From Halorubellus litoreus (GTDB taxonomy: Archaea > Halobacteriota > Halobacteria > Halobacteriales > Natrialbaceae), in NCBI RefSeq assembly GCF_037081675.1, contig NZ_JAZAQL010000003.1, positions 567,298-631,297 of the forward strand: a DNA stretch of 64,000 bases, in the 5' to 3' direction. The translations under genes and the position numbers were made by a program. Shown here piece after piece: positions 41,683 through 50,317 of the stretch (position 1 is its first letter; each line of letters starts with the position of its first letter). The notes below the pieces were generated by a model. That model had not been told where the DNA came from, made no database searches, and was given only the letters and a program-made list of their open reading frames with translations.

Positions 41683-41923
41683 CGCTTCAGAGGTCGTAGT
41701 GCGCGACGTCCGTCGAGCCGCAACAGCCACAGGCGCCCTCGCCGCTCCCGAGTCGCGTTCCACAGCGGCGACACTCGACGAACGAGGACTCGGGGGTCGT
41801 GCCCGCGAACGCTCGGCGGAGGCGGTCGAACATACGCCACCTCACTCACGGCTTGGGGATAAGTAGTGACCACGTACGATGAAAGTGGAAACCGGATGCA
41901 GTAGCGCCGATGGACGCCATTAC
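41683..41923. repeat. 241-bp direct repeat, copy 2 (zinc-ribbon gene plus promoter)
   Basis: Partner of 26494-26734, same strand and length, 15,189 bases apart. The right half, including about 90 bases of non-coding DNA, differs at only two positions; the similarity ends sharply at ...attac. Confidence 0.9.
41687..41833 (-). CDS. 48-residue zinc-ribbon protein, copy 2
   Basis: It matches copy 1 at all residues except 29-34 (GSGEGA here, RDDTGT there), keeping Cys21, Cys24, Cys35, Cys37 and Cys38. The codons for residues 23-28 differ mostly at silent positions, so the protein has been kept while DNA drifted in that part. The same TATA-like element precedes the ATG (41857-41866). Role unknown. 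Confidence 0.75.
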   Translation of the reverse strand: MFDRLRRAFAGTTPESSFVECRRCGTRLGSGEGACGCCGSTDVAHYDL

Positions 41924-41996
41924 CGCGGCCGGGGCTTGCAGGATCAGGGTCGCGTGTGACGCGTCGAGCGTCGGTGGCGGAGTCGGACGTCGACGG

Positions 41997-42659
41997 TCAC
42001 GGACGTCGTCGTGCTTCGAGGATGGCCCGGAGGTCGTCGGGGCCGTCCGCGACGACGTCGGCGTCGTCGAACGTCGAGTCGGCGTTCGCCGTCGTCCGGT
42101 ACGCGACGGCCGTCATCCGGGCCGCTCGAGCGGCAGCGAGCCCGTGCGCGGAGTCCTCGACGGCCACGGACGCGGTCGGGTCGACGTCGAGGCGCGCCGC
42201 GGCCGCCTCGTAGACGTCTGGCGCGGGCTTCCCGGGGCCGTCGACGTCGTCGGCACTGACGACGGCGTCGAACGCGCCGCGGACGTCGAACCGGTCGAGG
42301 ACGCGGTCGATCCATCGGTGCGGGGACGACGAGACGAGCGCGACCGCGACCCCGGCGTCGCGGAGGTCGTCGACGAGCGAGCGGAATCCGGGCATGAGGG
42401 CGACGCGCTCGTCGTACAGCTCCGCGGCCGCGTCGTCGTAGGTCGCGAGGAAGCCGTCGACGTCGACGGTCGTCCCGTACTCGCGGTCGAGGTACGCGTA
42501 CGCGTCCCGGACGTTCATCCCCGTTATCTCGCTCGCGACGGGGCCCTCACCTTCTGGGGCGTCGACCACGTCGGGGAGGATGCGCTCGTTCTCCAATGGG
42601 ACCCAGTGGCGTTCCGAGTCGACGACGACGCCGTCCATGTCGAAACAACACGCCTCCAT
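41997..42659 (-). CDS. HAD-superfamily phosphatase (beta-phosphoglucomutase/phosphatase-like)
   Basis: 220 residues. HAD motif I FDMDGVVVDSE (Asp7 nucleophile, Asp9 acid/base), motif II VALVSSSPHRW, Lys in GPGKPAPDVYEAA and motif IV VAVEDSAHGLAAA. A helical cap lies between residues about 15 and 90. The pattern fits sugar-phosphate phosphatases of the GPH/beta-PGM branch. It is divergent from the alcohol dehydrogenase gene. Confidence 0.88.
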   Translation of the reverse strand: MEACCFDMDGVVVDSERHWVPLENERILPDVVDAPEGEGPVASEITGMNVRDAYAYLDREYGTTVDVDGFLATYDDAAAELYDERVALMPGFRSLVDDLRDAGVAVALVSSSPHRWIDRVLDRFDVRGAFDAVVSADDVDGPGKPAPDVYEAAAARLDVDPTASVAVEDSAHGLAAARAARMTAVAYRTTANADSTFDDADVVADGPDDLRAILEARRRP

Positions 42660-42791
42660 CGGTCGTGCGTTCTCGCCGTCACGTGAAACGCCTTCCGCTC
42701 ACCGGGGAACGCGCCTGGTCGACTGGGACCCCGGTTTCGACGGGGCCGTTGAGAGCCGTACCCCTATCACGACGCGGGTCGTTCGGCCGGT

Positions 42792-43853
42792 ATGCGCGCT
42801 GCTGTTCTCGAAGCCTACGGCGAACCGTTACGTATCGAGTCGATTCCGCGCCCCGACCCCGACCCGCACGGCGTCGTCGTCGACGTCGAGGCGTGCGGGG
42901 TGTGCCGGAGCGACTGGCACTCGTGGATGGGCCACGGCGAGTGGGCGGACGACCAGGTTCCCATCGGGCAGGTGCTCGGGCACGAACCGGCCGGCGTCGT
43001 CGCCGACGTCGGCGAGCGCGTCGAATCGCTCGCGGTCGGGGACCGCGTCGCAGTTCCGTTCAACCTCGGCGACGGGTCGTGCTCGCAGTGCGTGAGCGGC
43101 CACGGGAACGTCTGCGAGGACGGGTACGCGCTCGGATTCGAGGAGGCGGCCCCGGGCGCGTTCGCGGAGGCCGTGCACGTCCCGCACGCGGACTACAACG
43201 CGGTCTCGCTCCCTGACGACGTCGCCTTCGAGGAGATGGCGGCGCTCGGTTGCCGGTACGTCACGGCGTTCCACGCGCTCGCGCATCGCGTCGACCTGGA
43301 CGCCGGGGACTGGGTCGCCGTCCACGGCTGCGGTGGGCTCGGGCTCGCGGCGGTCCAGGTGGCGTCGGCGCTCGGCGCGGGCGTCGTCGCCGTGGACGTC
43401 CGCGAACCGCCACTGGCGTTCGCCGCCGACGTCGGCGCGACCGAGACGGTGGACGCGAGCGACACCGACGACGTCCCGGGCGCTATCGAAGCCCTGACCG
43501 ACGGTGGCGCGCACGTCTCCATCGACGCGCTCGGTCGCGCGGAGACGTGCCGGAACAGCGTCGACTGCCTGCGGTCGCGCGGCGAGCACGTCCAGCTCGG
43601 ACTCACGACCGAGGCGGAACGCGGCGAGGTGTCCCTGCCCGTCGACGCGATGACGCGCTGGGACGTCTCCTTCCACGGGTCGCGCGGGATGCCGCCGACG
43701 CGGTACGACGAACTCCTCCGGATGCTGGACGCGGGCCGACTCGACCCGGGTGCGCTCGTCTCGAACCGCGTCGCGCTCGAGGACGTCTCCGACCGCCTCG
43801 CCGCCATGACCGAGTACGAGACGAGCGGTATCGAGGTCGTCACCGAGTTCTGA
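42792..43853 (+). CDS. Zinc-dependent alcohol dehydrogenase family protein
   Basis: 353 residues of the medium-chain dehydrogenase family. Catalytic zinc ligands are in ACGVCRSDWHSW and GHEPAG; the structural zinc loop reads CSQCVSGHGNVC, with three clear cysteines. The NAD-binding motif is GCGGLGLAAVQVA, then VDVREPPLAFA. A TATA-like ctatcac sits about 26 bases before the ATG. The substrate is unknown, but NAD-dependent alcohol oxidation is likely. Confidence 0.92.
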   Translation: MRAAVLEAYGEPLRIESIPRPDPDPHGVVVDVEACGVCRSDWHSWMGHGEWADDQVPIGQVLGHEPAGVVADVGERVESLAVGDRVAVPFNLGDGSCSQCVSGHGNVCEDGYALGFEEAAPGAFAEAVHVPHADYNAVSLPDDVAFEEMAALGCRYVTAFHALAHRVDLDAGDWVAVHGCGGLGLAAVQVASALGAGVVAVDVREPPLAFAADVGATETVDASDTDDVPGAIEALTDGGAHVSIDALGRAETCRNSVDCLRSRGEHVQLGLTTEAERGEVSLPVDAMTRWDVSFHGSRGMPPTRYDELLRMLDAGRLDPGALVSNRVALEDVSDRLAAMTEYETSGIEVVTEF

Positions 43854-43895
43854 CCGAGCCGACGTTACGTCCCAGCCGGTCGCATCCGAACGCGG

Positions 43896-44600
43896 TCAGA
43901 CGTACTCCTGGAGGACGGGGATCTCGTCGACGCGGTCGTCGTCGAGGAGCGACGCGTCGACGCCGACCGGTCGAGCGTACTGGGTGTCGGTCCCGACGAG
44001 GCGCTCGGGCGTACAGACGAGGTCCATTGGGACGTCGTGCGCGGCCGGCTGTGGCGTCTCCCGGACCTGGCGTTCGTGGACGGTGGTCGCGACCGTCGTC
44101 GCGTCGTCGACGAGGCCGGCCGCCGACAGCACCGCCCATTCGAGGTCGCTGTACCCCTCGCCCTTACCCACGCGAGCGCCCGCCTCTGAGACGGCGACGC
44201 TCCCGGAGAGCACGAGGTCGACGTGCCCGAGCGCGTCCACGCCGACGGTGTCGGCGTACCGCTCGACCTTCGACACCGTCGCCGCGGCGTCGTAGTCCTC
44301 GGCGTCGAGCCGCTCCGGGTCGAGCTCGTAGAACGGCTCCTCGGTCGCGAGCCGCGGCACCGCCATGTACACCGTCTTCCCCTCGCGGAGCGCGCGTCGA
44401 CGGACCGACAACTGCGGGGCGTCCGGGTTCGCCTTCACGACGTCGGCGTCCCGCCACGCGTCCGTCGCCGCGAGCCGGTCACCTGCCGCGTCCGCGCCGG
44501 CGAAGTTCGGGATGCGGCCGTGCGGCGGGAACGGGAACCGAGCGACGCCCGACGCCTCCAGGTCGTCCCACACCGCCTCGCGGAGGTCGTCCTTGTCCAT
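43896..44600 (-). CDS. 5-formyltetrahydrofolate cyclo-ligase family protein
   Basis: 234 residues. DKDDLREAVWDDLEASGVARFPFPPHGRIPNF starts the fold; VKANPDAPQLSVRRRALREGKTVYMAVPRL and VLSGSVAVSEAGARVGKGEGYSDLEWAVLSAAG (given as landmarks) match the archaeal branch of the MTHFS/5-FCL family, including the GKGxGYxDxE motif. The start MDKDD was preferred to one nine codons upstream because it lies where homologues begin. The family makes 5,10-methenyl-THF from 5-formyl-THF; archaeal members may differ in substrate. Confidence 0.87.
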   Translation of the reverse strand: MDKDDLREAVWDDLEASGVARFPFPPHGRIPNFAGADAAGDRLAATDAWRDADVVKANPDAPQLSVRRRALREGKTVYMAVPRLATEEPFYELDPERLDAEDYDAAATVSKVERYADTVGVDALGHVDLVLSGSVAVSEAGARVGKGEGYSDLEWAVLSAAGLVDDATTVATTVHERQVRETPQPAAHDVPMDLVCTPERLVGTDTQYARPVGVDASLLDDDRVDEIPVLQEYV

Positions 44601-44660
44601 ACCGACATCGCGGGCGGGAACCGACATAACGCTTGCAGTGCGCGACCGCGCGACGGCGGG

Positions 44661-45758
44661 TCAGAGCAGCGAGATGCCGGCGGTGACGAGGTCGCCGACG
44701 GTGAGCGCGAGCACGAGGCCGACGAACATCGGGACGACGAACGGGATGCCCGGAGACACCCAGACCCGCTCGGACGCCGCGAGCACGTCCAACCCGTCGC
44801 GTAGCGACTCGGGCGAGGTGCCGTACGCGTCGCCGTCGATGTCCTCGAGGAACGCCTCGGCCCCCCAGGCGTCCTCGAACGCGTCGTCGCCGTCGGTCCC
44901 GTTCACCGCCGTCTCGGCGGCGGATTCGCCGTCGGCAACCGGAGCGTCTGCCTCGGCCGTGTCGGCGGTTTCGTCGTCGGTCGTTCCAGCGCCGTCCGTC
45001 GAATCGCCGCCATCGGGGTCGTCCGTGCCAGCGACAGCGTCGAGGTTCCCGTCGGTGGGGTCGTTCGGGTTCGCTGGGAGCGTCCCCGGGTCGCGCAACT
45101 CGTCGGCGCGCGAGCGGACCGCGTCGAGGGATTCCCCTCGCCAGCGCAGGTACATCCGGAGTGCGTCCAGGTCGAGACTCCCCGCCGTCATCCCGTCGTT
45201 GCGGCCCATGAGCGTCCCGTACCGGTCGTCGACACTGGCGGCGTCCACGCGCTTCCCGAGGAACATCGGGAGCGCGAACTCGCCATTGACGGCGTTCCGC
45301 ACGGACAACGCGAGCGGGTAGAGGACGCCCGCGAGGACCGTGTTCGTCAGGATGGTGAACGCGAAACTTCCCAGGGGGTTCTCGTTCCCGGGGAGCGGCA
45401 GGACGACGCCGGCGACCTCGTAGACGGGGTAGATGGGGAAGAGGAGCGAGAGCACGAGCAGAGCCTTGGCGTCCGCGCCGCCGAACCCGCCGAACAGCCA
45501 GAAGAGGTACGCGACGGGCGCGACCACGCCGAGGCTCACGACGGCCGCGGGCAGGGCGTTCGACGCGAACGGAACCCCGGGTTCGAGCGCGCGCTGTACG
45601 GTGAGCGCGAACAGGACGAGGCCACCGAGGAACAGCGGCGGCCACACCTTGTTCGGGATGCGTCGGGTGCGAACGTCGGTGTAGGCGGCCCACGCGAAGA
45701 CGGGGACGACGAGGAGTCGTAGCAGGTCGAGGACGGAGTTCGCGTACGCGGAAGTCAC
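44661..45758 (-). CDS. pibD: Prepilin/preflagellin peptidase PibD (A24 family)
   Basis: 365 residues. The two catalytic aspartates are Asp28 in YTDVRTRRIPN and Asp96 in GGFGGADAK. Six or so membrane helices flank a long acidic, low-complexity cytoplasmic insert (residues about 225-300, TTDDETADTAEADAPVADG). PibD cuts type III signal peptides of archaellins and adhesion pilins. The GTG start at 45758 is fixed by a TATA-like element on the minus strand about 30 bases before it. Confidence 0.92.
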   Translation of the reverse strand: MTSAYANSVLDLLRLLVVPVFAWAAYTDVRTRRIPNKVWPPLFLGGLVLFALTVQRALEPGVPFASNALPAAVVSLGVVAPVAYLFWLFGGFGGADAKALLVLSLLFPIYPVYEVAGVVLPLPGNENPLGSFAFTILTNTVLAGVLYPLALSVRNAVNGEFALPMFLGKRVDAASVDDRYGTLMGRNDGMTAGSLDLDALRMYLRWRGESLDAVRSRADELRDPGTLPANPNDPTDGNLDAVAGTDDPDGGDSTDGAGTTDDETADTAEADAPVADGESAAETAVNGTDGDDAFEDAWGAEAFLEDIDGDAYGTSPESLRDGLDVLAASERVWVSPGIPFVVPMFVGLVLALTVGDLVTAGISLL

Positions 45759-45786
45759 GTCTCTGGCGGTCGTACCGCGAGCAAGG

Positions 45787-45793
45787 ATAAAAA
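45787..45793 (-). promoter_or_regulatory. TATA box of pibD
   Basis: Minus-strand tttttat lies 29-35 bases before the GTG at 45758, inside an otherwise G+C-rich region. Confidence 0.6.
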
Positions 45794-45949
45794 CCTCCGC
45801 ATCGACTCGGGCGTCGAGCCCGCGGTCGGTTCCGTGGCGAGCTCGTGCGCCCTCAGCACCGAGCCGAAATCGACCCCGCGGGCTTCGAGCGTCGAGCCGA
45901 CCCGGCGGTTTAAGTCGACGGGGGCGGGAGTGTACGGCGAGACACAGCC

Positions 45950-46198
45950 GTGTTCGGCCACCTACTCCACCTCGTCCGGTCCGGGAGCCCGCGGGAACGA
46001 GCGACCGCCATCGCGGTGCTCCTCAGCACGACGGGTGCCGTCGTGCTCGTCGTCGGGTCGTTCGCGTCCGTCGCCGCATTCTACCGGGGTGTCGTCGGGA
46101 ACACGTTCATGCTCGGCTGGCTGGCGTTCGCCGCGTGCTGGATGGCGTTCGTCCTCCTCGGGGACGAGGTCCTCACGCGCCTGTTCGCGGCCGAATGA
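45950..46198 (+). CDS. Small two-helix membrane protein
   Basis: 82 residues. Two hydrophobic helices (AVLLSTTGAVVLVVGSFASVAAF and NTFMLGWLAFAACWMAFVLLG) follow a short basic N terminus. The GTG start lies about 38 bases after a TATA-like gtttaag. Divergent from pibD, with no family that I recognise. Confidence 0.65.
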   Translation: MFGHLLHLVRSGSPRERATAIAVLLSTTGAVVLVVGSFASVAAFYRGVVGNTFMLGWLAFAACWMAFVLLGDEVLTRLFAAE

Positions 46199-46265
46199 CC
46201 CGTCGAACGCATCCCGGCACCGCCGCGATGCGGGGACTTTTGTCCGCGTCAGCCCACGTACGGTC

Positions 46266-46943
46266 GTGAAGCCGTTCGACGCGGTGCTGTTCGACCTCGA
46301 CGGAACGCTCTGCGAGCGCACGCAGGACACCGACGCGCTCTATCGCGGAGCGTTCGAAGACGCCGGGGTCGTGCCGTTCGGCGAACCCGACGAGCTCTGG
46401 GCGTCGCTTCGCGGCCCACCGGACCACGACGACCAGGTCGGCTACGTCGGTGCCGGGTTCGCCAGGCTCGCCGCTCGCCACGGTCGCTCCGAGGTCGACC
46501 CGCTCGCGCTCGCCGCCGCCCTGACGGACCTCGTCGACGACCGACAGGTGGCGCTGACAGACGGCGCTGACGCGGCACTCACCGCTGCGCGCGCGAACGG
46601 GTCGGTGGGGTTGGTGACGAACGGCCCGGAGCGCCGCCAGCGACCGAAGTTGGACGCGCTCGGCATCACCGACCGCTTCGACGTGCACGTGTACGCGTTC
46701 GACCTCCCGCGGCGCAAGCCCCACGCGGATCCGTTCGAGCGCGCGCTCGACGCGCTCGACGTCCTGCCCGAGCGGGCGCTGTACGTCGGCGACTCGTTGT
46801 CGTACGACGTCGCCGGTGCACACAACGCCGGGCTCGCGGCGGCCTGGCTCCGGTCGGACGTCGGGGACCTGAACGGGTACGATCCGGAGTACGTCCTCGA
46901 AGCGCTCGGCGACCTCCGAGGCGTCCTCGAGGGCGACCCGTGA
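46266..46943 (+). CDS. HAD-superfamily hydrolase
   Basis: 225 residues. Motif I FDLDGTLCE near the N terminus, motif II GLVTNGPERRQ, Lys in PRRKPHADPFE and motif IV LYVGDSLSYDVAGAHNAG. The GTG start gives the usual HAD N terminus (VKPFDAVLFDLDG). Its stop overlaps the GTG of the next gene (GTGA), coupling it to an APH-type kinase, so the two may act on one small-molecule phosphate. Confidence 0.9.
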   Translation: MKPFDAVLFDLDGTLCERTQDTDALYRGAFEDAGVVPFGEPDELWASLRGPPDHDDQVGYVGAGFARLAARHGRSEVDPLALAAALTDLVDDRQVALTDGADAALTAARANGSVGLVTNGPERRQRPKLDALGITDRFDVHVYAFDLPRRKPHADPFERALDALDVLPERALYVGDSLSYDVAGAHNAGLAAAWLRSDVGDLNGYDPEYVLEALGDLRGVLEGDP

Positions 46944-47896
46944 CTGCGTTCGACGACGTGTTCCCCGAGGCAGCGTTCCGCCGTGCCGGCGAAACGGCGC
47001 TCGCGGCGGCGACGAGTGAGCGGCCGCGCACCGTCGACTCGCTGGGTCGCGGGAACCGCAAGCGGACGGCGCTCGCCCGGTTCGAGGAGCGCGACCCCGT
47101 GGTGGTCCAGGTCTGCCCGGAGCCACGCTGGCTGGAGACGGAGTCGGTCCTGCTGGGCGAGATCCGCGAGCGGACCGACGTCCCCGTTCCGCGGGTGCTC
47201 GCCGCGGGCGAGACGGACGGGGTCGCGTTCCTCGTGACGGCGTACGTCCCCGGAGCGGACCTCCACGAGCGGTTCGTCGACCTCTCGAGACCGCGCCAGC
47301 GAGCGGTCGCGGGCGCGTTCGGGGCGTCCCTCGGCGCGCTCCACGCGGCGTTCTCCTTCGAGGGATACGGGGAACTCGCGGTCGAGGACGGCGCGCTCCA
47401 AGCCCGGGAGACGGACTGGCACGACTGGTTCGTCGCGTACGGTCGCCGAGCCGTCGGGCGACTGCCAGCCGAGTTCGACGGCCTCCGCGACCGACTCGAC
47501 GCCGTGCTCGGCGAGCGCGCGACCGACCGGTCCCCGACGGCTCGATTGTTCCCGTGGGACTTCCGGCCGGGGAACGCGCTCGTCGCCGACGGCGACCTCG
47601 CCGCCGTACTCGATTGGGAGGCGCCGCTGGCCGCCGCCCCGGCGCTCTCGGTGGCGAAGGCGTCGTACCTCGTCGCGGACTGGTACGTCGCCGACCCCGA
47701 ACCGCTCCGCGAGGCGTTCGTCGCGGGCTACGAACGGATCCGTCCGTACCCGACCGTCCGGGCCGCCCACCGCATCGCCGCCATCGCCGACAGCGCCGTC
47801 GACTCCCGCGGGACCGTCACCAACCCCGGGTACCCCGAGCGCGAGCGCGACGCCGCGGTGGCGTTCCACCGAAGGGCGCTCGCCGACTGCCTGTAA
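46940..47896 (+). CDS. APH-family small-molecule phosphotransferase
   Basis: 318 residues of the aminoglycoside phosphotransferase/choline kinase fold. The pieces are RDEPVVVQV-like ERDPVVVQVCPEP, FLVTAYVPGADLHERF, the catalytic loop variant LFPWDFRPGNALV (the usual HGDLHPGN has become PWDFRPGN) and AVLDWEAPLAAAPA, which keeps the metal-binding Asp. The family phosphorylates small molecules; nothing shows antibiotic resistance. It is coupled to the HAD hydrolase. Confidence 0.82.
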   Translation: MTAFDDVFPEAAFRRAGETALAAATSERPRTVDSLGRGNRKRTALARFEERDPVVVQVCPEPRWLETESVLLGEIRERTDVPVPRVLAAGETDGVAFLVTAYVPGADLHERFVDLSRPRQRAVAGAFGASLGALHAAFSFEGYGELAVEDGALQARETDWHDWFVAYGRRAVGRLPAEFDGLRDRLDAVLGERATDRSPTARLFPWDFRPGNALVADGDLAAVLDWEAPLAAAPALSVAKASYLVADWYVADPEPLREAFVAGYERIRPYPTVRAAHRIAAIADSAVDSRGTVTNPGYPERERDAAVAFHRRALADCL

Positions 47897-48007
47897 CCGA
47901 CAGCGAGTAGACCACCGATTCGCCGCCGACGGGCACGCACCCGCTTCGGGACCGAACGGGCACGCTCGTGGGCACGGTCGCCCTCGGACATCGCGTGCAG
48001 GCGGAGG

Positions 48008-48016
48008 GTTTATCAG
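48008..48016 (+). promoter_or_regulatory. TATA box of the NERD-helicase gene
   Basis: gtttatcag is 24-32 bases before the ATG at 48040 and decides that start over an in-frame GTG/ATG 72 bases further upstream. Confidence 0.6.
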
Positions 48017-48039
48017 AACGCGGACGATTCCGTCTGGGT

Positions 48040-50286
48040 ATGGAGTTCGTCGCGTCCGGGGTGGCGGCGACGCACGCTGGCGTCGACGCGGAGGACGAGG
48101 TGTGGGAGTCACTGAAGGGCGCGTTCGGAACTGACGCGGAGGGCGTGGCGTTCCGTCGGTATCCGGTCGTCGACGAGGCCGACGGACGGTTCGACCGCGA
48201 GCTGGACGTGCTCGTGTTGTCGCGCGACCACGGCCTCGTGGTCCTCGAGGTGAAGGGATTCACGAACGAGCAGATCGCTCGCATCGACGGCGAGCGCTGG
48301 GCGCTCTCGGGGACCAGTCAGGACGCTGCGGCGCCGTACACGCAGGTCCGCGAGCAGGGGTTCCGGTTGCTGAGCCACTTCACGAAGGAGCCGTCGCTGA
48401 TGGACCGGCGAGCGAACTGCGTCGTCGCGATGCACCCCGTCGTCGTCCTCCCGAACGTGACGCGCGAGGAGTGGGTGGCGCGCGGGTTCGACGACCTCCC
48501 CGCAGCGCCGCGGGTCGTCCTCGGCGACGAGTTGACGCCCGCCGCGCTCCGCGAGCGCTTCGACGCGCTTCCGGACACCGAGCGCCTGTCGGCGAGCGAG
48601 TACGCGGACGCGAGAGCCGTGCTCTCGGGCGGGCAACCCATCAGCGGCGAGCGGTTCCCGGGCGCGAACGCGAGCGACGAGAGCGTAGGTTCGCCAGCGG
48701 CGGACGACGCCGGTGACGCAGGCGGCGACGAACCGGTCGGGCCGACCCGTTCGGAGCTGTTCGCCGAGGTCGAGTCCGGGCTGAAGCGGTTGGACGAGGC
48801 CCAGGAGCGGTTCGCGTTGCAGGTTCCGGACGGCCCGCAGCAGGTGCGGGGTATCGCTGGGTCGGGGAAGTCCATCGTGCTCGCGCAGAAGGCCGCGCAG
48901 ATGCACGCCCGGCACCCGGAGTGGCGGATCGTGTTGACGTTCCAGACGCGAGCGCTCTACGACGCGGCGCGCGACGCGGTCGAGCGGTACTACGCGTACT
49001 TCGCGGACGACGACGTGGACTGGTCGCGGCTCCAGGTGCTGCACGCGTGGGGCGGGAAGACGAGTCGCGGCCTGTACTACGACGCGGCGCAGGCGGCGGG
49101 CGTCGCGCCGCGGACGCTCTCGGACGCGAAGACGGCGTTCGGGGACGCCGACGGTGGCCTCCTCGCGAACTGCTGCGAGGAGGTTCTGGAGGACGGCCAA
49201 CCACAAGAGCGCTACGACGCCATACTCGTGGACGAGGCGCAGGACTTCGACCCTGGGTTCCTGCGGCTCTGTCACGCGGTCCTGAAACCGCCCAAGCGAC
49301 TGGTGTGGGCGTACGACGAGGCGCAGTCGTTGCAGACGCTTTCAGCACCGAGTCCGACGACGGTGTTCGGGACCGACGACGCCGGCGACCCGGTCGTGAA
49401 CCTCCGCGGGCAGTACGAGGGTGGCGTCCGGAAGTCCGTCGTGATGCGGAAGGCGTACCGGACGCCCCGTCCGGTGCTGTTGACGGCGCACGCGCTCGGG
49501 ATGGGCCTCCTCCGCGAGGACGGCGCCGTGCAGGCGTTGACGACCCAGCGCGGCTGGGAGTCCCTCGGGTACGAGGTCGAAAAAGGTGACTTCCGACGAC
49601 ACGGGGAGCCGGTGGAGGTGGTGCGGCCGGACGAGCACTCGCCGCATCCGCTCCGGGACCGCGAGGCCGCGCGGCCGTTCCTGTCGCTGTCGCGAGCGCA
49701 CAGTCGCGCCGGCGAGGTCCAGCACGTCGCCGACGCCGTCGAACGGGACGTCGACGTGGAGGGCCTGGCGCCGGCGGACGTCCTCGTCGTGCCGCTCGGT
49801 GGGTTCGGGAAATCGCGCGGGTTCGGTGAGCGCGTCCGGGACGCGCTCGCGGACCGCGGCGTCGACGCGAACCTCGTCTGGGAGGGCGACGTGGACACGT
49901 TCCGCGAGGACGGCGCGGTCACGGTCTCGCGCATCAATCGCGCGAAGGGGAACGAGGCCGCGTCCGTGCACGTCGCCGGCGTCGACCGCGTCGCCGACGA
50001 CGGTCGGCGTGCGGACCTCGTCACGCGACGGAACGAGCTGTTCGTCGCACTCACGCGAACGCAGGCGTGGGCGTCGCTCTCCGGCGTCGACGACCCGATA
50101 TTCGACGAGGTCGAGCGCGTTCGCGAGCAGGCTACGGGTCCGTTCCCGGCGCTCGAGTTCCCCGCGCCGACGCCGGACGCGCTCGATAGGCACCTCGGCG
50201 ACGACGCATCTGGCGGTGACGAGGGCCGGTACGGAGACGCCGGCGAGAACGCGACGCTCGACGAGTTCGAGTGGGTGGAGCAGTAG
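48040..50286 (+). CDS. NERD-domain superfamily 1 helicase
   Basis: 748 residues. Residues about 15-130 are a NERD nuclease-related domain (VWESLKGAFG, FDRELDVLVLSRDHGLVVLEVKG, with the D...E-x-K core). After a disordered acidic linker (residues 210-240) comes an SF1 helicase: Walker A GIAGSGKSIVL (near residue 275), Walker B ILVDEAQDFDP, motif III LVWAYDEAQSLQ, motif IV region RKAYRTPRPVLL and motif VI-like NELFVALTRTQAW. It probably acts in DNA repair or defence; the sequence does not tell which. A TATA element supports its own promoter, and the winged-helix gene follows closely. Confidence 0.87.
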   Translation: MEFVASGVAATHAGVDAEDEVWESLKGAFGTDAEGVAFRRYPVVDEADGRFDRELDVLVLSRDHGLVVLEVKGFTNEQIARIDGERWALSGTSQDAAAPYTQVREQGFRLLSHFTKEPSLMDRRANCVVAMHPVVVLPNVTREEWVARGFDDLPAAPRVVLGDELTPAALRERFDALPDTERLSASEYADARAVLSGGQPISGERFPGANASDESVGSPAADDAGDAGGDEPVGPTRSELFAEVESGLKRLDEAQERFALQVPDGPQQVRGIAGSGKSIVLAQKAAQMHARHPEWRIVLTFQTRALYDAARDAVERYYAYFADDDVDWSRLQVLHAWGGKTSRGLYYDAAQAAGVAPRTLSDAKTAFGDADGGLLANCCEEVLEDGQPQERYDAILVDEAQDFDPGFLRLCHAVLKPPKRLVWAYDEAQSLQTLSAPSPTTVFGTDDAGDPVVNLRGQYEGGVRKSVVMRKAYRTPRPVLLTAHALGMGLLREDGAVQALTTQRGWESLGYEVEKGDFRRHGEPVEVVRPDEHSPHPLRDREAARPFLSLSRAHSRAGEVQHVADAVERDVDVEGLAPADVLVVPLGGFGKSRGFGERVRDALADRGVDANLVWEGDVDTFREDGAVTVSRINRAKGNEAASVHVAGVDRVADDGRRADLVTRRNELFVALTRTQAWASLSGVDDPIFDEVERVREQATGPFPALEFPAPTPDALDRHLGDDASGGDEGRYGDAGENATLDEFEWVEQ

Positions 50287-50317
50287 GCACTTCCCGGACG
50301 GACGTGAACGGCGTGCT

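Noticed and set aside
45755..45961. 68-codon minus-strand frame whose stop overlaps the pibD start
   Set aside because: The TATA box at 45787 lies inside it and gives pibD its own leaderless start; the peptide has no recognisable features and overlaps the promoter side of the divergent gene.
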